Positions 27,430 through 41,173 of a stretch of DNA of 64,000 nt are shown in pieces (position 1 is the first letter of the stretch; the number at the start of each line of letters is the position of its first letter). Origin of the DNA: Homarus americanus (taxonomy: Eukaryota; Arthropoda; Malacostraca; Decapoda; Nephropidae). Made by a program: the position numbers and the translations under genes. The notes below the pieces were generated by a model. It ran no database searches. It was given only the letters and a program-made list of their open reading frames with translations, and was not told the origin of the DNA. The stretch covers positions 3,183,353 through 3,247,352 of the forward strand of contig NW_024737068.1 of the NCBI RefSeq assembly GCF_018991925.1, in the 5' to 3' direction.

Positions 27430-28566
27430 GTTAGTCATAATAACAAACATCAAAGTAATAAATGTAAAACAGATAGAAACGGAAGAAATATATTGAGTGT
27501 TTATTATACTAATAGTAGAAGCTTGTGTAACAAAATGGACCAGCTCAGAGCCATTGTTAGTAAAGAGAACATAGATATAATTGCAATAACGGAAACATGG
27601 ATAAATTCAAACAGCAAACATTTTTTAGCAGAATTTCATATTCCAGGATATAACCTATTTAAATTTGACAGAGTAGGAAGGAGAGGGGGCGGTGTAGCAG
27701 TGTATATCAGGGTGTCATTAAAAAGCTGCAATAAATCAAACATTAAAACAAATAGCGACAATGAAAGTATTTGGGTAGAGATTGGTGAGGGCAATGAGTC
27801 CGTAGTCATTGGTGTTATATATAGACCACCTAATTTGAGTAGGAACGATGGTAAATTGCTATGGGAGGAAATAAAGAAGGCATCTGATAGAAACAATGTA
27901 TGTATTCTAGGCGATTTCAACTTTTCAGGCTTAGATTGGAAAAATCAACTTAGCGATAATGAATCTGAAGATTTTCTAGAAGTAGTACAAGATAGTTTTT
28001 TATATCAATTCATAAACTCGCCCACTAGAGGAAATAATATCCTCGATTTAGTTCTCAGTAATAATGAAAATCTAGTAAAAGATGTTGGGATTGGAGACGA
28101 ACTAGGAAACAGTGATCATAAATCCATATATTTTAACATAATATGGAATGGCAGGAAGAAGGAAAATTCGGCCTTGATCCCGGATTTTAGGAAGGCTAAT
28201 TACGGTAGCTTAAGGAGAGACCTAAGGGATGACCCTATGGTCAAAAGATTAATCCCCCCCACACCTCCGGAAACTGTCAACTTAGGACGGGAGAACCCCG
28301 AATTTAATTTAGCAGCTACTTATGAACAATTTATTGCGACAATCCATAATGCTCAAAATAAACACATCCCTAAAAGAAAATTCAGATCGATACGGAACCA
28401 ACCAAAATGGATGAATAATAGACTCTTAGATCTTCTAGGGAAAAAGAAAGGAGTATATAGAAAAGTTAAGAAAGGCGAAAATCACTTACTTGGTTACTAT
28501 CAGAACCTAACAAGACAGGTAAAACAGAAATTAGGAAAGCAAAGAGAAATTATGAAATCAAGGTAG
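27430..28566 (+). pseudogene. CR1 ORF2, APE-type endonuclease (copy C)
   Basis: The frame is open from about 27430 or earlier; the exact start codon is unclear. The catalytic set is complete: SVYYTNSRSLCNKMDQLRA (Asn), IAITETWI (Glu), VIGVIYRPPN, ILGDFNFSGLDW (Asp/Asn) and GNSDHKSIYF (Asp-His). A linker follows, with PKWMNNRLLDLLGKKKGVYR. Near 28530 one base appears lost, so the frame ends at MKSR, stop, while the sense continues one frame over into the RT. Otherwise no stops are seen. Confidence 0.9.
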
Positions 28567-30311
28567 CAAACGAATCGAAAAATAACCCCAAAGCTTTTTA
28601 TCAACTGTATAAATCAAAGGTTAGAGATACAATAGGTCCCCTTAAAACTACGACAGGAGAAATGACTGATGATGAGTTAGAAATGTGTAGTACGTTAAAT
28701 AGTCATTTTCGCTCCGTATTCACAAATGAAAACCTAGCACAGTTTCCAGAAGTTCATAAGGTATATAACGACAGTATAGAAAATATGTTGATGAATATCA
28801 ATATTACTAGTAATGATGTGCTTAAAGTAATTAACAAACTGAAGCCTCATAAATCGCCTGGTCCAGACGAGGTATATGCTAGAATATTAAAAGAATGTAG
28901 AGATGAGTTGAGTAATCCATTAGCAGTTTTATTTAATAAGTCATTAGAATCGGGCCTAGTGCCAGAAGCTTGGAAACTTGCAAATGTAGTTCCGATTTTC
29001 AAAAAAGGTGATAAATCAATTGCATCAAATTACCGTCCCATTAGTCTCACGTCAATCATAGGCAAGTTGCTAGAGTCAATTATTGCTACGAAAATCAGAA
29101 GCCACCTTGAAACATTCAACTTAATTCATTCTTCTCAGCACGGGTTCACCCAGGGACGTTCTTGTCTCACAAATTTGCTTAGCTTTTTCTCAGAAGTATA
29201 TGAAGTGGTAGATAATGATAAGTCATATGATATAATTTACTTAGATTTCAGTAAAGCATTCGATAGAGTCCCTCATGAGAGATTGATAAGGAAGGTAGAA
29301 GCACATGGAATAGGTGGATCATTATTAAAATGGATTAGGTCATGGTTAACTGGTAGGAAACAAAGAGTCAGCATAAATGGATTTAAGTCAGACTGGGGTG
29401 CGGTCAAAAGCGGAGTTCCCCAGGGATCTGTATTAGGCCCTCTGCTGTTTGTTATATTCATTAATGATCTTGATTTAGGTATAACTAGTAGGATTAGTAA
29501 ATTTGCAGATGATACCAAAATGGGGAGAGTGATAAATTCAGACAGTGACTTTGAACACCTTCAAAGAGATCTAGATACCTTACATGAGTGGTCAGTAGAC
29601 TGGCAAATGAATTTTAATGCTGATAAATGCAAGGTACTACAGATAGGGAAGACGAATACAAACGTTAAGTATAAACTAGGTAACACGGAAATAGAAAACT
29701 CAGATTGTGAAAAAGATCTAGGTGTATTTGTTGGCAACGACTTGAAACCTAGAAAACAATGTATTAGCGTTCGCAACAAGGCAAACAGGATTCTTGGGTT
29801 CATATCTAGGAGTGTGAGTAACAGAACTGCTGACGTTATCTTGAAACTTTACCTAGCATTAGTGAGGCCACACATGGATTATGCGGTTCAATTCTGGTGT
29901 CCTTATTATAGAATGGACATAGATTCTTTGGAGAGAGTACAAAGAAGAATGACAAAAATGATCCATAATATTAGAAACCTTCCATATGAAGAAAGACTGA
30001 AAAGCTTAGGCTTGCATTCATTAGAGAGGCGTAGAGTTAGGGGAGATATGATAGAGGTGTTCAAGTGGGTAAGCGGGATTAACAAGGGTAAAATGGAAGA
30101 TGTTCTGAAGCTCAGTAATAACGAAATAACTAGAACAAATGGCTTTAAATTAGATAAATTCCGATTCAGAAAGGATATAGGCAAGCACTGGTTTGGTAAT
30201 AGAGTTGTGGATATGTGGAATAGGCTACCGAGTGCTATAGTAGGATCGGGGACGCTAGGGAGCTTCAAGACGAAGTTGGATAGGCACATGGAAGTGCTGG
30301 GATGGGTGTGA
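28532..30311 (+). pseudogene. CR1 ORF2, reverse transcriptase (copy C)
   Basis: Continues ORF2 after the frameshift with EIRKAKRNYEIKVANESKNN, then about 550 open codons. RT motifs are intact: KSPGPDEVYARILKE, YRPISLTSIIGKLLESII, YLDFSKAFDRVP, GVPQGSVLGPLLFV and FADDTKMG. The tail region reads SLERRRVRGDMIEVFKWVSG and ends at VLGWV, stop. With only this frameshift between endonuclease and RT, the source element was probably active in the recent past. Confidence 0.9.
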
Positions 30312-30398
30312 AAGGGATCTGCCCTGTATGGGCCAGTCGGCCTCCTGCAGTATCCCACTTTCTTATGTTATGTTCTTATGTTCTTATGTTCTTATGTT

Positions 30399-30940
30399 CT
30401 AATCAGTACGTGCCCGTATGGGTTGGATGAGGCTGGGCAGGTGTGTGTCCACGCGGCCAGGACAGTAACTTGGGGCATGCAGGTTAGATCAGGTGAAGCC
30501 GTGAGGTCAGGTCAGGTTTGGTCAGATCCAGCCACACTCAGCATTACACTGCTGTGTGTTTGTGCTTTTCCTTGGAGTGTACTGTAGGAACACTGTTTGG
30601 TAGTCAATCGTCCACTGATCACTTGAATGTTTTGTTGAATAAATCCCAGTGTAGTAAGGCTGGTAGGGCGTTGGGATATAGCTGGGGTAGGGGGGGCAGG
30701 GCCAAACAGACGCGGCCTGGCTGCTCAAACTGGGAGCGCCTTCAGGGCACAACTTGTCTCGCTGGTGATTGACGAGTGTGTGTGTGTGAAGAGTGAAAAA
30801 GGTGGGAGAGACTGAAGGATGGATGGAGGAAGAGAGGGAAAGAAGAAAATGAATGAGAGGTGGGAGTGGGAAGAAAAAGAATCAGTGGAAGAGTAGAGGT
30901 AAATATATATATATAAAAAGAGTAAAGGACGGGTGCTATC
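30399..30940. other. Unannotated DNA
   Basis: No gene recognised. From 30770 to 30905 the plus strand is purine-rich (GAGAGTGAAAAAGG and similar). Confidence 0.45.
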
Positions 30941-31055
30941 ACCACCACCACCACCACCACCACCTCGGTTACTACCACCAATGGTACTACCATCACTACT
31001 ACCACCACCACCGCCATTACTACCACCACTAGTACCACCACCCCCACTACTGAAC
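30941..31055. repeat. Imperfect (ACC/ACT)n trinucleotide tract
   Basis: Starts with about seven perfect ACC units and continues as mixed ACC, ACT and ATC trinucleotides. Confidence 0.85.
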
Positions 31056-31231
31056 ATCACACGGCTCTCAACATTACATTTTCCCCGCGTCGGAATTGCA
31101 AATGACTATGGTAGAATAATTTGCATACTGCATGTTATAATTTGCATTGTGACAAGGCCTCCAAAATGCAAAGTACCATGTCGGCATTTTAGGCTCACTT
31201 GTCAGGTGTGTTTTGAGGATTCGAATGCGTG

Positions 31232-31235
<4 letters not shown>
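31056..31235. other. Unannotated DNA
   Basis: Short intergenic stretch with no feature seen. Confidence 0.4.
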
Positions 31236-31321
<86 letters not shown>

Positions 31322-31338
31322 TATATATATATATATAT
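31236..31338. repeat. (AT)n microsatellite
   Basis: About 50 AT dinucleotides with one GAT break near 31320. A P1 PLE 3' end abuts the right side. Confidence 0.96.
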
Positions 31339-31362
31339 CGACAAAATCACACAGGAAAAGGG

Positions 31363-32227
31363 AACATAAGAACATAAGAAAATAAGGGGTCTGCAATAGG
31401 CCGGTTGGCCTGTGCTGCATGGCAGCTCCTCTCGAGAGTTACTACCACTCTCTATCATCCATGAATATATCCAGCCTCCTTTTGAAACTTTCCAGCGTTC
31501 CAGCACTTACTACAAAGTTGCTAAGCTTGTTCCACTCGTCCACCACCATTTTTGTAAACCTAAACCTAAACTTATCCAACTTAAATCCGTTGTTCCGAGT
31601 CATATCCTGCTCGGATATTATAAGAACTTTATCTATATCACCTTTATTGATTCCTTTCACCCACTTGAATACTTCTATCATATCTCCCCGCACTCTTCGT
31701 CTTTCTAGAGAATGCAAGTTTAGTTTATTTAACCTATCCTGATATGGAAGGTTTCTAAGTCCCGGAATCATTTTCGTCATTCTTCGCTGCACCGACTCTA
31801 GTGAATTGATATCCATTCTATAATAAGGGCACCAGAACTGAACCGCATAATCGAGGTGCGGCCTGACTAGCGCAAGATATAGTTGCAATAAGACCTCTGC
31901 ACTCTTATTTCTTACACTTCTAGAAATAAAACCCAATACTCTGTTTGCCTTATTTCGAACATTAACGCACTGTTTTCTAGGCCGTTGGTCCGGGCTTACA
32001 AGTACCCCTAGGTCTCTTTCACAAGTCGACTTCTCTAGGTTGATGTTGTTAAGGCTGTATACATTGACAGTATTTGTTCTTCCAATATTAAGTACGCTGC
32101 ACTTGCTGGTGTTGAATTTCATTTGCCATTTTTCAGACCACCCCTGCAGTTTATTTAGATCCTCCTGTAATGCATTTGCATCCTGCCCTGAATTAATCTG
32201 CAGCCTTATTTTGGTGTCATCCGGAGT
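31363..32227 (-). mobile_element. CR1-like LINE copy D, 5'-truncated
   Basis: The 3' end at left has AACATAAGAACATAAG. The body matches copies A and B. It is inserted within the last part of a P1 PLE, between its hammerhead-like motif and its tail, with loss of about ten PLE bases. Confidence 0.88.
31442..32227 (-). pseudogene. CR1 ORF2 C-terminal fragment (copy D)
   Basis: Open for about 260 codons, from just after the catalytic FADD position (DDTKIRLQINSGQDANALQE) to the family end FMDDREW. The catalytic motifs A-C are truncated away. A small in-frame deletion shortens RFRREIGRNWFTNR to RFRFTKM near 31550. The codons upstream of DDTK belong to PLE sequence. Confidence 0.88.
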
Positions 32228-32340
32228 ACCTTGGCTTTCGTCTTTATTCAAGACATATTCAGTTGCCTTTGAAGATGTCTTGAATGGTTTTATCGAGATT
32301 TATCTTGTCCACGTTTCCATTGTGGACCTACATGATCGAG

Positions 32341-34242
<1,902 letters not shown>

Positions 34243-36960
34243 CTACATTTCATCCCTTCTCAGCTCCCTACAACTGAAGACACGGGTACGGAGTCTGCCA
34301 AAGGCTTCAGACCCACATCTGATCGGATGTTGAATCTCTTCATTGATGTCTGCGGTGATGGACAGGTGGCAGCAAATATAATGAAAGTGGGTAACATTGG
34401 AGAGGGTAGTACCGTTAAGCTTCATGGATGGTGGAGGTGTGGGTGAACCAGGGGCAGGCTGAAAGAGAATATGAGTCTTACGTACATTCACCTCAAGGCC
34501 GAAGTGTGCATAAACATCTGCATAAGTGTTCAGGATCTCCTGTAGGTCGCGTTCAGTGTGAGCGACAAAGGTGAGGTAGTCTGCATAATGAAGTTCAGTA
34601 ATGTAAGCTGCTGTCACCTTTGTTCCTGCCTGGAGTCGCCTTATGTTGAATAGACCCTTCATCTGGTAATGGATGTTCACCCCGCCGGCTAAATTGACAC
34701 TGACACGAGTAAGAAAGGCAGGCAAGAAAATGGAAAAAAAAGAGTTGGTGCCAGTACACATCTTTGTTTTACCCCCGTTTGGATGGGTAAAAACTCAGAC
34801 TGGGTACCATTGTGCAGGACGCTGCCGTTCATGCCATAGTGGACTTGCCTCACATTGGTGATGAATTTTGGTGGGCAGCCAAAACGACTGAAGGTCCGCC
34901 AGAGGGCTTCCCTATTAACCGAGTCATAGGCCTTGGATAGGTCGAGAAAGGCCTTGTACAGGTCACGGAGTCATTCTCTACATGTCAGTGATGCTATGTG
35001 ATGGTCTAAAGCCACAATGAGATTCTGGGAGGAAGTTTATCCGCCTCAGGAAGAAATCTGTTTCGGAGGACTCGGGCAATAATCTTGCCAGCTACGGACA
35101 GCAGCGAGATCCCGCGGTAGTTGCCACAGTCTGATCGGACTCCCTTGTTCTTATAAATTTGTAGGATGGAGGCATCATTAAGAGCTTTGGGGGATTTCCT
35201 CCTTTTCCCACATATTCTCCAGGAGAGAGTGGAGACGGCTGGTAAGCAGAGGTCCTCTTGCTTTATCCACCTCGGCTAGGATTCCATCAGGCCCTGAGGT
35301 TTTGATGTTCTTCATATGTTTGGTAGTAGCTGTATAATATGGACACGAAGTAGTACCTTAAGCTGTGTATTATCATATTACTGTATTAATTATGTATAGT
35401 ACAGTATTACAGAACATGTATTAATTCTATGTAATATTTCCATTTATTATGCACCATGTTATGTATATGAATTATCATATTTATATTTTATGTATTCAGC
35501 TTGTGAATGCTGGCATCTGAACATGCCAGCACGCAGTAATACATAGAGTGAAGACCACCAGTCCTTATGGTGCGGAAGCGAGTTTCTTGGTCCATCTCTG
35601 TATATCTCCCGTACGAGAATAAGAACCTATTTTTAAGATAACAAGTGTTTGTGTATACCCTCAGTAGTGTAGAACATTTTGGGGGTATCAAAGGCAAACA
35701 TAGAGTAGTAGCTACCTCATCCAGGGATGGAGGATAGCTAAGGTGGGTCAACTCTGGATGCTGAGGGACCCGTTGGTTACTCAAGACATCCGCATCGGTG
35801 TTTTGGTAAAGTGGCGAATGAAAGGGATCTTTCCAGGGCCGAAGGATGCCTTCTTCATCTTTAATTAGGGAGTTACTATCGGATGAGCAGAGGGGGCTGC
35901 GCCATGAGTGATTGGCCCATAAAATGTTTCAGTAGAATTGAAAAAATTGTGCATCCTCTGTTGATCTGCAAGCTTTTGCATTTCACATGCTTTATTTTTA
36001 AACCAGTCATTCTTTAGATCGCGAAGTTTGCGCTGGGCCGCCGCTTCCTTTTTGAGGAAGGTATCAGCTTTGGTCCGAGACTGAGAGCTGTTTTGCCAGT
36101 CAGTTAAAGCAGCACATTTATCATCGACGAGTACATTAATTTCCGGGTCATTTATATCAAACCAAGGCCTCTCTGCAGATTTTTGTCATGACAGTGTCGA
36201 GTATACCTCATTCGGCACTGGAATTTGGGTTGTTTGTTGTTGGGTTGCTTATCAGCCTATATTCTATCTTCTCACTGGTATCATGTGCTATTTGTAACGG
36301 TCCGCTGGATACTTCAGACGCTTAGTTTTAAAACCTCTTTTGAAGGCTTGCCGCCTTCGCTGTTTTACGGCGACGTGAAGTGAGAGCTTATCTCTGACGA
36401 GTCGATGATCAATGTCGCAGTGGTCTGAGCCACACATGGTTCGGGTGATGAGGACATCTCGGCGATCTCTTTCTCTGACAATGATGTAGTCAATCAGTTG
36501 TCAGTGTTTAGATCGTGGGTGATGCCACGATCCCTTGAACTTGTCGCCCTGCCTGAACAAGATATTGGTGTTAGTGTGGTTGCGTGCAGCACACTTGCTG
36601 AGGAGGAATACGTCATTGGGATTACACTTGCCGAGTCCATTTCTCCCTTTGATTTCCTGCCAAAAGTCAGCATCTCTGTCAGCTCAGGCACTGATGTTAC
36701 CTTGGAACACAACCTTATCTTCTCTAGGGATAGAGATTAGCATTCTGTCAAGGTTGGCATGAAAGGCCTCCTCGATGTCATCCTCTGCATTCAGAATTGG
36801 GGCATATGCACTGATGAAGAAGGAATGACGTGAGTCACTCCAGGGGACTCTGAGCATCATGAGGCGCTCATTGATCCCAACAGGCATTTGAGTTAGCCTA
36901 TGTAGGATGCATTGGCGGATGGCAAAACCGAAACGACTGTAGCCAGTCAAACTCCACACT
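34243..36960 (-). pseudogene. LINE-N copy 3: endonuclease and reverse transcriptase, decayed
   Basis: Read right to left. The endonuclease part (36960-36400) has GYSRFGFAIRQ, FFISAYAPILNAEDDIEEAF and an ALNTDN-type region. A linker follows, then the RT (about 35330-34243). The catalytic box reads YADY rather than YADD (ITELHYADYLTFVAHT, about 34570), so an active-site Asp is lost. VNVRKTHILFQPAPGSP and ADINEEIQHPI follow. Several frameshifts are present. This copy has no hAT insertion, so it shows the empty site for the hAT element in copies 4 and 5 (36423-36430). Confidence 0.85.
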
Positions 36961-37640
36961 TCACGTGAATGTAGTGCTCTACCAACATCCCAGTTACACT
37001 CTACACTTCACGTGACCGCAGTGTTCCAGTGTTCCACTAGTGTTTCATTTCTCTCAGGCCGTACAAACATGACTCTAATAGGGGACCTAGTGTGGAATCC
37101 CAGCGATTATCGTCAGCAGTGAGTAATGCAACAATGGACCATCTACCAACTACCATCAACTATTCATCTACCTCAGGAGGCCTTGTAACAGGGAAGTACA
37201 TGACCGTGATTTTTGCACGTGACCAGCTGACCGCTAACCGGACACTCCACTCACGTGACTCATGACCTCCACTAGCTTCTCCACCTTACCTGCTGTCTCC
37301 CCTCCTCCACCCATACGCCATTGCCAGGTGCACAACGTTGCAACTATGAGTTTAGTTAACTAATTACTAATTGCTGTGTTAATTAAATTAGTGTGATGCA
37401 TGCAGCATTTGTTATATACAATAGGATGTGTTCAGCCATCACTGAGTGTAAATTAATGGTTATGTATTCTTTTTTGTTAAAACTCCATGTCACAAGGCTT
37501 TAATTTCAGACCAAGGTCAGACAGCCAGCCTAAGGTGTCAATTAAGTCAGAACTACAAATAGGGGTATTAAAGCAGAATATTAGCACCAAGATGGCCACT
37601 GCCAAGGCAGTCTAATAGGTAGCAGTATGTCTGCTATAAT
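36961..37640. other. Unannotated DNA
   Basis: No gene recognised. CACACTTCACGTGAATG (36956) and CACTTCACGTGACCGCAG (37002) are a diverged direct repeat about 49 bases apart, and CACGTGA recurs again near 37220-37260. Confidence 0.45.
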
Positions 37641-38460
37641 CATCAAGCTGACTCCTCACCAATTTTGTATGGCGTACCTCAAGGCTACATTCTCGGTCCT
37701 GTATTGTTTTTGTTGTACATAAACTCTATAGTCCACTCCTGCACACTCATAAAATACAATCTATTTGCAGACGATAGTAATGTCAATGCCAGCAACTCAG
37801 ACCTCCATTCCTTGGTGAGAACTATGAACACTGAATTGACTAAAGTCAGAACCTGTGTAATACGTAATAAACTGACCTTAAACCTCGAGAAAAAAAAAAC
37901 ACTACACAATCTTGCACAGAAGGAAAAACTTAACTCTAGATTTAGATCCCCCCTGTACCTTGTCAATACAGTCCTTAAACGCGCACAAAATACTAAATTC
38001 CTTGGGGTCATTGTTGATGAGAAACTTAGCTGGAGACACCACATACAGGCCAATTCTAGTAAAGTCATTAAACAGTACCGTATCATGTATTACATTCGAC
38101 AGTCACTCACTCTTACAACAATGAAAGAAATCTGTTATGATCTTGTTTACAAACACCTGATACACTGTCACACACTATGGAGGGCCTCTGGTTCTTCAAA
38201 AACACAACCCCTGGTTACTGCACAAAAGATAGTTGTGCTGACAACAAACTACTTTTTAACAAATGATCACACAAATGAACAATTTGCTAAAATGATAAAA
38301 TTCGAGAATATTAACACTTACTGCTATGCCCTATTTGTTTACAAATCTGCCAATCACTTGCATGATAATAATTATTTCCAGTTCCGGAATAATCAGAGAT
38401 ACAACTTAAGGCACCCAGAGCTACTAAGACCCCAGCTATGCGCTCCTCTCTGTCCCAGAC
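37641..38460 (+). pseudogene. LINE reverse transcriptase fragment (clade not assigned)
   Basis: Starts inside motif B (YGVPQGYILGPVLFLLYI) and continues through the catalytic box LFADDSN. The later RT segment is KFLGVIVDEKLSWRHHI, with YIRQSLTLTTMKEICYDLVY and RYNLRHPELLRPQ toward the C-terminus. It is open for 267 codons, but the 5' half is missing and the 3' end is cut by the LTR at 38461, whose first bases TGTAA supply the stop. The FADD and GVPQG motifs are preserved. It resembles Jockey- or Rex-type RTs; I cannot place it more precisely. Confidence 0.78.
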
Positions 38461-38565
38461 TGTAAGGGCCGTAACGAGCAGGATGGTTGCCGCCGCTCGT
38501 TTGCTTGTTCGCGTCCCCACTTGGGGACGGAGGTGAGAACGTCACTGCTGCCTCGACACACAGAT

Positions 38566-38833
38566 CAGACACTACCCAGCTAGCACCACAGCTGCACTTC
38601 CCCACTGCTCGTTCAAATTCTGGTTGTGTTCTCTTCTTATGTGCCCTGGGCTCGTGGGCTGTTACCCCAGACCTTTACAAATCTACTGTCAATCTCCAGA
38701 CACTACCCAGCTAGCACCACAGCTGCACTTCCCCACTGCTCGTTCAAATTCTGGTTGTGTTCTTTTCCGATGTGTCCTGGGGTTGTGGGCTGTTTCCCCA
38801 GACCTTCACAAATCGACTGTCAATCTCCGGACA
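38566..38833 (+). repeat. 131-bp tandem duplication
   Basis: CAGACACTACCCAGCTAGC occurs at 38566 and 38697, and the 131 bases between are repeated with few changes (for example TTCTTATGTGCCC versus TTTCCGATGTGTC). A third partial start is near 38828. Confidence 0.9.
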
Positions 38834-39027
38834 CTTACCCCAGCTATTACCTCGGCTGCCACGTCATCCCCACTTCCTCCACACCGTCTGTGCCACGATG
38901 TTTCTCCTGTGTAGCAAGACATCGCCAGCCGGCACCAAGTGAGGAAGCTGACTTGACCTTCTCCCTGAGAGTTGATCACTGCTTTCCAGAACTTTCTCCA
39001 GGGCCGCCGCTGTAGGAAATATCTGTT

Positions 39028-39221
39028 CATTGTTTGATTACATTAATTGTTTGACTCCCTTAATTGTTTGACTCCATTAATTGTTTAACTCCCATAATTG
39101 TTTGATTCTCTTAATTGTTTTATTCCATTAATCGTTGACTCCAGTAATTGTTTGACTCCATTAATTGTTTGACTCCCATAATTGTTTGATTCTCTTAATT
39201 GTTTGACTCCCGTAATTGTTA
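39028..39221 (+). repeat. 17-bp minisatellite, TTAATTGTTTGACTCCC type
   Basis: About eleven units with small changes (CATAATTG, GATTCTC). A higher-order pattern is visible: the block with ...CCCATAATTGTTTGATTCTC occurs twice. Confidence 0.9.
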
Positions 39222-39432
39222 TTTAATATTTGTGTGAGTGGTGTCAGAGTTTTGTGTTATTTTCATAGTAAAGAGATGTCAATCTCTAACGGTTGTTTGT
39301 TATCCCTCGGAAAAGCATGTTTCTTGACATTCCTCTTATAAGATCCTGATTAGGCTGGCAAGGGATTTCTATCCCTAAGTCCCAGGCCTTTACAGGAGGC
39401 GACCTTGCCAGGATTGTCTCTGACTTTGGTTT

Positions 39433-40116
39433 CTGAGGGCTAACATTCGTTAGACTTCATCCATGACTGGTACAAGGACTACAAGCCTGACAACTCCCAA
39501 AGTTTCCATGACGATCTGATAGATAGGACTTATGCATACTTCACCAACAATGCCTCCACCAAAAAAAGGAGAAAACGTGGTCAGCATAATGGGAACATGC
39601 AGCAGCAGTGCTCTAATGACCCTGAGTTGAAAAAAACTCAGGGCTAGAGTCAGGAGGGTGGGTAAGGGTTACAAACAAATTAGAACACCTCAAATGTTAC
39701 AATTGTATCAAGCTTCCCTTGCTATCCTCTGCAAAAGTCGAATAAGCTAATAACAAAGTGGGCTCGTGTGTCTAGCTATGACCAGCTAGGACTCGGGGAC
39801 TCCTTGATGAGAAGTCTGTAGAGAGAAGTAATCTTATTAACTTTATGCTAGGCAAACAGCACGATGAGTGTGATGTTCCATATACTGAGTGGGAGCTTCA
39901 CGCCGCCATCGCCAGGGGTAGGTCTACTTCCCATGGAGAGGACGGAGTCACCTACAACATCGTTAGAATACTAAGGTGTGTGCCGGGCAATCCATTGTTG
40001 GTATTGTACAATATGAGTCATGCCGAGGGCCAACTACCCACATCATGGACCAGCAGTATTGTTGTACCAATACCGAAACCAGGACAGCCTGATGCTTTTC
40101 GTCCCATACCACTAAC
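39433..40116 (+). pseudogene. RNase H-bearing LINE, linker and RT N-terminal part
   Basis: HDWYKDYKPDNSQSFHDD and LIDRTYAYFTNN (about 39462-39555) match the endonuclease-RT linker of this LINE type. Then come breaks and NFMLGKQHDECDVPYTEWEL, EDGVTYNIVRILRCVPG, LPTSWTSSIVVPIPKPGQPD and FRPIPLT. The gypsy element at 40117 interrupts it right after PLT, and the frame resumes at 43417 with SCLCKTFERMVLG. Stops around 39640-39830 show inactivation. The 5' endonuclease is missing. Confidence 0.82.
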
Positions 40117-40405
40117 TGATGGTTACAAGTGTTCCCTGAAGAATGCAGTGATGGGTAGGGAAACACAGGGTAACACTGAAGTCCGTTTATTAAGGGATAG
40201 GAGAAATACAAGTGGTGACTAGCGTGTGCCATGCACGGCTCACACAGTCAGACTGAGACTGCCTTGCCATATGGCAGCCTCGGGGCAATGTTGCCACATA
40301 ACACGTGCAGTGTTGCCACGTAATTATATATATAAATGCTACTCGGCACAGTAGCTTATTTACAAGGTTGCTACTCGGCACAGTAGCTTAGATGCATAAC
40401 CTACA
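40117..40405 (-). repeat. 3' LTR of the gypsy-like element
   Basis: TGATGGTTAC at the outer end to CATAACCTACA at the inner end, 289 bp. It contains a doubled GCTACTCGGCACAGTAGCTT and an AT tract (ATTATATATATAAAT). Confidence 0.95.
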
Positions 40406-41149
40406 TCTCCCTCCCCCCTCACCCTCATAGTCTTTGTCTTGAGCGGACTTCTTAGTCCTAAGTCGCTCCGAGCGTCGAGGTGCACTGTGGGGCGGATCCT
40501 CGTGAGGTGTAGGTAACTCGTCCTCGGTCAGGGGGCCAGCAGCAGGGGGTGGGACTGGCCGGAGGAAGCGGCGGTTCCTCCACCAGACACGGCCGCTCAG
40601 CATCCTGACTTTGTAGTCCCGCGACCGGCCGACGCCCATCACTATGCCCACCTTGTCCCAACGTGTCGTCGTCAGGTCCTGGACGCGGACAAGGGCACCA
40701 ATCTCCACTGGCTGAAGAGGGCGGGCACGGTCGTCATACCGAGCCTTGGCGTCCAGGGCACGTGTAGCGGCGCGGCGGTCGCACCTCTCGGCTCTGGTCT
40801 GCCAGACCTTCGCAAAGGCCTTGGTGTGTGCAGGAATGCAAGAGCGGAGAGGGTGACCATACAGGATCTGGGCAGGGGAGCGTCCTGTGTGGGTGGGAGT
40901 GGACGCGGGTTCTGGGCAGCTCTGTGCGGCAGCACCAGGCGCGTCGCTCATTGATTCACGCACCCTGCTGGCGGTGTACCGAGCAGCTGGGATCTGCTCG
41001 GGAAAGTCTCTGGGCACCACGCCTAACTCCTTGCAATGCTCCCACGACAACAAGGGTGTAGCGAGAGTAGGCTGCACGTCGATCCATCCGTGACACGACT
41101 TGTCGCCGTAGGTGATCTCAGCTTGAAAGGAGCCCACAGCGTCCGGCAT
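40388..41149 (-). pseudogene. Protease end fused by deletion to integrase C-terminal domain
   Basis: The first third (FQAEITYGDKSCHGWIDVQP, LLSWEHCKELGVVPRDFP) continues the protease region. Near residue 75 it jumps to RSPAQILYGHPLRSCIPAHT, ARYDDRARPLQPVEIGALVR and YKVRMLSGRVWWRNRRFLRP, the usual C-terminal integrase tail of gypsy elements. No RT, RNase H or integrase catalytic D,D,E region lies between, so about 2-3 kb has been lost in frame. It is separated from the upstream gag-protease frame by a single TAG where the neighbouring sense suggests a Gln. It ends next to the polypurine tract and overlaps the LTR edge. Confidence 0.88.
40406..40427 (-). other. Polypurine tract
   Basis: On the minus strand this is an unbroken G/A run (GGTGAGGGGGGAGGGAGA) ending exactly at the 3' LTR, as needed to prime plus-strand DNA. 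Confidence 0.88.
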
Positions 41150-41173
41150 CTGGAAACCGTCCGCATTGTAGTA

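Larger units (their letters stand above)
26888..30398 (+). mobile_element. CR1-like LINE copy C, nearly complete (3.5 kb)
   Basis: Holds ORF1 (missing its first part), ORF2 with endonuclease and RT, and a 3' UTR ending in TTATGTTCTTATGTTCTTAT. Only two frameshifts interrupt the coding. It is the best preserved LINE here and a different subfamily from copy B, to which it is fused at 26887. Confidence 0.9.
31339..32340 (-). mobile_element. Penelope-like P1 end carrying a nested CR1
   Basis: 31339-31362 is the reverse complement of the P1 terminus (CACACAGGAAAAGGG, compare 7755-7790). 32228-32262 is its hammerhead-like part on the minus strand (CTTTCGTCTTTATTCAAGAC on plus). CR1-D lies between them. 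From about 32263 to 32340 P1 sequence continues in the opposite, plus orientation (GTTGCCTTTGAAGATGTCTT, then the tail hairpin), so the PLE is again an inverted composite. Confidence 0.7.
38461..39394 (+). mobile_element. Putative LTR (934 bp) with internal minisatellites
   Basis: Begins TGTAAGGGCC and ends GGCCTTTACA, an inverted terminal pair of about 10 bases with one mismatch. It directly interrupts the upstream LINE RT, and a candidate primer-binding site (GGAGGCGACCTTGCCAGGA) starts at 39395. It contains a 131-bp tandem duplication (38566-38833) and a 17-bp minisatellite (39028-39221). No gag or pol follows: within about 40 bases another LINE begins. It is therefore a broken or solo LTR. 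The call rests on its ends and the candidate primer-binding site. Confidence 0.6.

Noticed and set aside
30725..31060. Gly/Ser-rich minus-strand protein
   Set aside because: It arises from the (ACC)n trinucleotide tract and a purine-rich flank.
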